16,163 bases of DNA from Actinomycetota bacterium (GTDB lineage Bacteria; Actinomycetota; Actinomycetes; Nanopelagicales; Nanopelagicaceae): assembly GCA_947503395.1 (NCBI GenBank), contig CANNDP010000015.1, forward strand, positions 1 to 16,163, in the 5' to 3' direction. Below the pieces are notes generated by a model. The model was not told the origin of the DNA. It did no database searches and worked only from the letters and a program-made list of their open reading frames with translations. Numbering within the stretch: the stretch's first letter is position 1; each line of letters begins with the position of its first letter. A program made the position numbers and the translations under genes. Below, one piece after another: positions 14,017 through 16,163 of this stretch.

Positions 14017-15026
14017 GTAATTGGAACGCAGATCTTCCCGTCTTTGCAAGTGATAAAGAGGTCTCAACTAGAAAAGCCTCTGGTGATGTTATCAATGCTC
14101 TGGCTGCAAAAATGCCGGAGTTATTTGGCGGATCTGCCGATCTTGCTGAGAGCAATAACACCACAATTGAGGGTGGCGGATCATTCTTGCCTTCCACCTC
14201 CAAAATGAAGGGGGCTTCGCCTTATGGTCGAATCATTCACTTTGGAATCCGTGAACATGCAATGGGCTCGATATTAAATGGAATAGCGCTTCATGGTCTT
14301 GCTCGATCCTTTGGTGGAACTTTCTTAGTCTTTAGCGATTACATGAGAGGCGCGGTTCGCCTCGCCGCACTTATGAAACTTCCAGTCACTTTCATTTGGA
14401 GCCATGATTCAATCGGCCTAGGTGAAGATGGACCTACTCATCAACCAATTGAACACATCGCCTCTCTTCGTGCAATTCCTGGTCTTGATGTAATTAGGCC
14501 AGCCGATGCAAATGAAGTAGTTGCTTGCTGGTCGCAAATCGTAAAGAGAGATAAAACTGCTGGATTGCTTCTTTCTAGACAGAATCTTCCAGTAATTGAT
14601 CGAAACCTCTATAACTCAACAGCTGAAGTTGAGCGCGGGGCCTATGCAGTAAACGACGTTTCAACTCCTGATGTTTTAATCATTGCAACTGGCTCTGAAG
14701 TCTCAATTGCGCTCAAGGCAAGTGAAGAGCTAGCTCAAAGCGGAATTAAAGCTCGAGTCATTAGCGCGCCATGCCTGGAATGGTATCGAGAGCAAGATCA
14801 AGGATATAAAGATTTACTAATGCCTAAATCAGTCAAAGCTCGAGTTAGCGTTGAAGCAGGTATTGCTCAAGGCTGGCATGAATTAATTGGTGATTGCGGA
14901 GTTGCCATCAGCTTGGAACATTTTGGTGCTTCAGCCTCTGCTCCGGTGTTATTTAAGGAGTTTGGATTTACTCCGGAGGCAGTAGTTAAAGCTTGCCAAG
15001 AATCGATGGCAAAGAGTTCCAAATGA
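13995..15026 (+). CDS. tkt: Transketolase, pyrimidine-binding and C-terminal part, separate frame
   Basis: This 343-residue frame carries the remaining two transketolase domains: KASGDVINAL and LFGGSADLAESNNT, the cofactor-activating glutamate region FGIREHAMGSILNGIALHG, the substrate motif SHDSIGLGEDGPTHQPIEH, and a C-terminal domain starting near APDVLIIATGSEV-like sequence (TPDVLIIATGSEVSIA). No further stops or frameshifts are seen. The only start near the junction is TTG at 13995, four bases after the upstream stop and without a good Shine-Dalgarno; the frame itself is open from 13914, so it overlaps the N-terminal frame by 77 nt. It could be made by reinitiation, by a +1 frameshift, or not at all. 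The end overlaps tal by four bases (ATGA). Confidence 0.88.
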   Translation: MRKRELPSNWNADLPVFASDKEVSTRKASGDVINALAAKMPELFGGSADLAESNNTTIEGGGSFLPSTSKMKGASPYGRIIHFGIREHAMGSILNGIALHGLARSFGGTFLVFSDYMRGAVRLAALMKLPVTFIWSHDSIGLGEDGPTHQPIEHIASLRAIPGLDVIRPADANEVVACWSQIVKRDKTAGLLLSRQNLPVIDRNLYNSTAEVERGAYAVNDVSTPDVLIIATGSEVSIALKASEELAQSGIKARVISAPCLEWYREQDQGYKDLLMPKSVKARVSVEAGIAQGWHELIGDCGVAISLEHFGASASAPVLFKEFGFTPEAVVKACQESMAKSSK

Positions 15027-16132
15027 GCAAAACGCTAGCTCAGATCAGCCAGGCTGGAACCTCAGTCTGGCTCGATGATTTATCTCGAGAGCGAATGATT
15101 GATAATGGAAAGTCGCGCTCCCTGAAATCACTTATAGCTGAAGAGTCCGTTGTTGGTGTGACTACTAACCCTGCGATTTTCTCAACTTCAATATCGCAAT
15201 CCTCACTCTATAGCGATGATTTAAAGGCTTTGGCTGCCAAGGGTTATTTGGCTGAGCAGATTATTACTGAACTAACCTGCAGCGATGTTGCTAAGGCATG
15301 CGATCTATTTAGGGAAGTATTTCTAGCAAGTGGCGGAGTTGATGGTCGAGTAAGTATTGAGGTTGACCCAAGATTTGCCCGCGATACCAAAAAGACTATT
15401 TCTCAAGCTCGAGATCTTTGGACGAAGATAGATCGACCAAATCTTCTTATCAAAGTTCCCGCAACTATTGAAGGCCTTCCTGCTATCCAAACTCTTATTT
15501 CAGAGGGAATAAGCGTCAATGTAACAATAATTTTTTCAACTAAACGCTATGAGCAAGTTTTAGATGCATTCATAAAAGGATTAGAGGATCGGGCACTTAA
15601 ATCCCTTCCGCTCTCTGATATTCAATCAGTCGCATCCTTCTTCATAAGTCGGGTAGATACCGAAATTGATCCAAGACTTAAAGCCAGTGCATCCAAAGAG
15701 GCGTTAGATCTGCTTGGAAAGTCAGCCATAGCCAACGCACACCTTGCGTATCAGCACTTTGAAGAGGTCTTGAATTCAGATCGCTGGCAAGTGCTTGCAA
15801 AACTTGGAGGCAATATCCAAAGGCCCCTCTGGGCTTCAACTGGGGTAAAGGATCCAAACTATGACCCAACCCAATATGTAATGGAGCTAGTTGCGCCATT
15901 ATGTGTCAACACAATGCCGGAGCAGACTTTAAATGCCGTTAAAGCTCAAGGAGAATTCAAAGGAAATAGCATCTCAGGAAAGTACTTAGTTGCAGCTAGA
16001 GTCATCGATCAATTAACAAGTATCGGAATAGATATTGAAGAGGTGGCAGAGAAGTTAGAGGTAGAGGGAATTGATAAGTTTATTAAGCCTTGGCTTGAGT
16101 TAATCGCAAATGTTGAGGCTGCTAGTAAATGA
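15023..16132 (+). CDS. tal: Transaldolase
   Basis: This 369-residue enzyme transfers dihydroxyacetone units between sedoheptulose 7-phosphate and glyceraldehyde 3-phosphate through a lysine Schiff base. Diagnostic segments are GVTTNPAIF (45-53), the Schiff-base lysine Lys144 in LLIKVPATIEGLPAI, NVTIIFSTKRY (166-176) and SVASFFISRVDTEID (202-216). The length fits the long actinobacterial/cyanobacterial type. An in-frame ATG exists at 14993, but the ATG at 15023 overlaps the tkt stop as ATGA and gives the usual N-terminus (MSKTLAQISQAGTSVWLDDL). Together with tkt it forms the non-oxidative pentose phosphate branch. Confidence 0.96.
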   Translation: MSKTLAQISQAGTSVWLDDLSRERMIDNGKSRSLKSLIAEESVVGVTTNPAIFSTSISQSSLYSDDLKALAAKGYLAEQIITELTCSDVAKACDLFREVFLASGGVDGRVSIEVDPRFARDTKKTISQARDLWTKIDRPNLLIKVPATIEGLPAIQTLISEGISVNVTIIFSTKRYEQVLDAFIKGLEDRALKSLPLSDIQSVASFFISRVDTEIDPRLKASASKEALDLLGKSAIANAHLAYQHFEEVLNSDRWQVLAKLGGNIQRPLWASTGVKDPNYDPTQYVMELVAPLCVNTMPEQTLNAVKAQGEFKGNSISGKYLVAARVIDQLTSIGIDIEEVAEKLEVEGIDKFIKPWLELIANVEAASK

Positions 16133-16163
16133 TCAAACTCACTGGCTTTAAGCAAGGCAGGGG
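16129..16163 (+). CDS. Start of the next gene, cut by window edge; possibly glucose-6-phosphate isomerase
   Basis: ATG at 16129 overlaps the tal stop as ATGA, the same coupling used throughout this operon, and the frame is open to the window end (MIKLTGFKQGR). Eleven codons are too few to identify a family. In actinobacteria pgi or zwf commonly follows tal, so one of these is a reasonable guess from context only. Confidence 0.45.
   Translation, partial: MIKLTGFKQGR

Noticed and set aside
13777..14203. Two repetitive minus-strand ORFs over the tkt duplication
   Set aside because: They share sequence only because both read the duplicated tkt segment in antisense; no start signals or family features.
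12881..15026. A naturally evolved two-gene transketolase like the archaeal type
   Set aside because: The near-identical repeat at the break and the out-of-frame tail show a duplication that interrupted a one-piece gene; an old split would not keep such repeats. Functional halves remain possible and are listed as a separate finding.
1..16163. Mobile elements, CRISPR arrays, toxin-antitoxin or defence genes
   Set aside because: No transposase, integrase, spaced direct repeats or small toxin-like pairs were found; gene order is typical housekeeping.

Overview
The window looks like a piece of an actinobacterial chromosome with modest GC content, most likely a streamlined freshwater type such as the acI/Nanopelagicales lineage. 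That placement is an inference from three things: the actinobacterial order and content of the suf cluster (sufR-sufB-sufD-Rieske ferredoxin-sufC-sufS-sufU-sufT), the neighbouring DUF3099, SURF1 and ctaA genes with tkt-tal, and the AT-leaning codons and very tight gene packing. No tRNA, rRNA, insertion sequence, prophage or CRISPR array was seen, and no gene-free stretch exceeds about 200 bases.

Layout. Positions 1-2640 (minus strand) hold infC-rpmI-rplT-trmH/spoU-pheS, a translation operon with a good sigma-70-like promoter and a structured leader of about 145 nt. Positions 2675-3710 (plus strand) hold a DUF3099 membrane protein and a SURF1 cytochrome oxidase assembly factor. Positions 3692-5554 (minus) hold a full-length ABC exporter that overlaps the SURF1 end convergently. 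Positions 5595-11902 (minus) hold a complete SUF iron-sulfur assembly operon headed by its repressor gene sufR. Positions 11973-16163 (plus) hold ctaA (heme A synthase), transketolase, transaldolase and the first codons of another gene.

How the genes work together. SufR probably senses cluster status and represses the suf operon through a palindrome at its own start. SufS and SufU mobilise sulfur, SufBCD is the scaffold, and SufT and the Rieske protein are accessories. SURF1 and CtaA both serve aa3-type cytochrome oxidase maturation. Transketolase and transaldolase form the non-oxidative pentose phosphate pathway.

Most notable points. (1) The transketolase gene is broken into two reading frames by an imperfect tandem duplication adding 85 bp at the junction between its two large domains. 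(2) A CAAC-N6-GTTG operator, nested with a second palindrome, sits at the real sufR start. (3) infC probably starts at ATC behind a leader with mutually exclusive hairpins. (4) Several genes carry a TANNNT box exactly six bases before the start codon, which suggests leaderless transcripts. I did not find a clearly novel multi-gene system; this is mainly housekeeping DNA with some unusual local structure.
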